Part shown: positions 6,619 through 7,255 of the stretch, in pieces
How positions within the stretch are numbered: the stretch's first letter is position 1
How the letters are laid out: each line of letters opens with the position of its first letter
Origin: Planctomycetaceae bacterium
GTDB lineage: Bacteria > Planctomycetota > Phycisphaerae > Phycisphaerales > SM1A02
DNA length: 7,255 nt
Direction: 5' to 3'
Assembly (NCBI GenBank): GCA_027488415.1
Contig: JAIYBS010000089.1
Location: 1-7,255, forward strand
Translations under genes and position numbers: made by a program
The notes under the pieces: model-generated
Databases searched by the model: none
The model's input: the letters and a program-made list of their open reading frames with translations, nothing else
What the model was told of the DNA's origin: nothing

Positions 6619-7078
6619 CGCCCAAGCGTACGCCCCGGCGCCGGAGGGCGAACGCGTGCCCCAGCGCGCACGCCGCGATGCCGACGATCGCGTTCACGCC
6701 GAGCGCGATCGCGGCGCGCGCGAACTCCCCGGCCTCGACCGCGGCCGCGACGTCCCACGAGAAACCGCTGACGGTCGTCAGCCCGCCGAGCATCCCGGCG
6801 CCGAGGAGATGCTCTCGGAACCGGTGCGCGTGCGGCATGCCGACCGGCGCACCACGGTCGTCGTGCACGGCGAGCCGACCGAAGAGCCAGCCGATCAGGA
6901 ACGCGCCGAGGACGTTCAACGCGAGCCGCGAGGTCCATGCCGGAGATCCGGCCGCGTCGAACGCCGCTTCGGCGAGCCCGCGGCCGAGCGACCCGGCCAC
7001 GCCGCCCGCGAACGCCGCGGAGACGAGCTTCCATGCCGGGAGCGGAGCCGCGGCGGGCTGGCCGTCCGGGTGGCTCAT
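6584..7078 (-). CDS. crcB: CrcB/Fluc fluoride channel subunit (second gene of a pair)
   Basis: A small four-helix membrane protein of 164 residues that forms half of a dimeric fluoride-export channel. Helices lie at about 18-40, 52-70, 91-110 and 122-143. Family signatures seen are AGSLGRGLAEA in helix 1, LNVLGAFLIG with N55 and G58 in helix 2, and GGLTTVSGFSWD (98-109) at the helix-3 break. The usual TTFSTF is changed here: V103 replaces the first pore phenylalanine, while F106 is kept. Basic residues cluster in loop 2 and in the C-tail (RRRGVRLG), and loop 3 is acidic, predicting both termini inside. The start at 7078 is preferred over 7159 because a perfect AGGAGG sits 6 bases upstream and the longer N-terminus lacks any family similarity. 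Its ATG overlaps the stop of the upstream Fluc gene (ATGA); its 3' end overlaps ade by 35 bp. Confidence 0.92.
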   Translation of the reverse strand: MSHPDGQPAAAPLPAWKLVSAAFAGGVAGSLGRGLAEAAFDAAGSPAWTSRLALNVLGAFLIGWLFGRLAVHDDRGAPVGMPHAHRFREHLLGAGMLGGLTTVSGFSWDVAAAVEAGEFARAAIALGVNAIVGIAACALGHAFALRRRGVRLGDARDPTPPPGR

Positions 7079-7255
7079 GAACCGCCTCCTGCCAGCATGC
7101 GGACCGCCGCCGCGGCACCGAGCGCGGCGATCGGCGTTCCGAGCATCGTGAGTGCCCACAGGAGCACCGCGTTGCCGCGACTGCCGCGGAGCCAGAGCTG
7201 CACCACGTCCAGCGCGAACGCCGGGTAGGTCGTCCAGCCACCGAGGACGCCGACG
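7075..7255 (-). CDS. crcB: CrcB/Fluc fluoride channel subunit (first gene of the pair, 5' end cut off)
   Basis: The last 59 residues of a second Fluc subunit, entering from the right edge. The fragment opens with GVLGGWTTYPAFALDVVQL, the helix-3 break signature of the fluoride channel family (usually GGFTTFSTFS). This is followed by a short basic loop (LRGSRG) and a helix 4 (about residues 29-50) ending in AGGGS. A tyrosine stands where the first pore phenylalanine is expected; the second is kept. The missing part, helices 1 and 2, should lie just beyond 7255. The ATGA overlap of its stop with the start of the next Fluc gene indicates co-translation of two homologous subunits. Loop 3 carries net positive charge and the C-terminus little, predicting the topology opposite to that of its partner. 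The frame has no ATG inside the window, as expected for a truncated gene. Confidence 0.88.
   Translation of the reverse strand, partial: VGVLGGWTTYPAFALDVVQLWLRGSRGNAVLLWALTMLGTPIAALGAAAAVRMLAGGGS
7085..7090 (-). promoter_or_regulatory. Shine-Dalgarno AGGAGG for the second crcB gene
   Basis: A perfect AGGAGG with a 6-base spacer before the ATG at 7078, lying inside the last codons of the upstream Fluc gene. It is the clearest ribosome-binding site in the window. It fixes the start of the downstream subunit and argues against the longer frame starting at 7159. Confidence 0.85.

Noticed and set aside
5296..6771. 491-residue plus-strand open frame opposite adenine deaminase
   Set aside because: Same charged low-complexity composition; the minus strand has every adenine deaminase active-site block.
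7079..7159. 27-residue longer N-terminus for the second Fluc gene
   Set aside because: It overlaps the coding end of the upstream Fluc gene in another frame, is Arg-rich, and is displaced by a perfect AGGAGG six bases before the ATG at 7078.

Overview
The window is a very GC-rich, almost gap-free piece of bacterial chromosome. It carries six protein genes, two of them cut by the window edges. The GC-saturated third codon positions produce many long antisense open frames with no family signature. The signals present are a Tat-exported metallophosphoesterase, an HlyD-type adaptor with a C39-peptidase ABC exporter, a formimidoylglutamase-like ureohydrolase, and a two-gene Fluc pair. They fit a high-GC bacterium, perhaps Planctomycetota, Myxococcota or a similar diderm. 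This is inference: there is no rRNA or other phylogenetic marker, and a high-GC monoderm cannot be excluded.

Layout from left to right. (1) Positions 1-2812, minus strand: a membrane-fusion protein followed by a C39 peptidase-ABC transporter. Both resemble the export genes of NHLM/proteusin-type RiPP (ribosomally made, modified peptide) systems. The ATPase part of the transporter runs off the left edge. No precursor peptide or modifying enzyme is visible. (2) Positions 2855-3871, minus strand: a Tat-signal calcineurin-like phosphoesterase, 42 bp upstream of the adaptor gene and separated from it by a small stem-loop. (3) Positions 3872-3944: a 73-bp divergent promoter region. (4) Positions 3945-4973, plus strand: an arginase/formimidoylglutamase-family enzyme with all six manganese ligands. 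It converges on, and overlaps by 11 bp, (5) adenine deaminase (4963-6618, minus). (6) Positions 6584-7255, minus strand: two consecutive CrcB/Fluc fluoride-channel subunits joined by an ATGA overlap. The downstream one overlaps the adenine deaminase start by 35 bp, so the three probably share a transcript.

Functional reading. The left part is a peptide-export module whose substrate must be encoded outside the window. The right part combines fluoride export with purine salvage. The most interesting points are the NHLM-type exporter without a visible substrate, its neighbouring arginase-fold enzyme and Tat phosphoesterase, and the Fluc pair. The Fluc pair appears to have opposite membrane topologies, and both subunits have lost the first phenylalanine of the pore motif. 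I found no tRNA, rRNA, CRISPR array, insertion sequence or attachment site, and no stretch over 300 bases lacks a gene.
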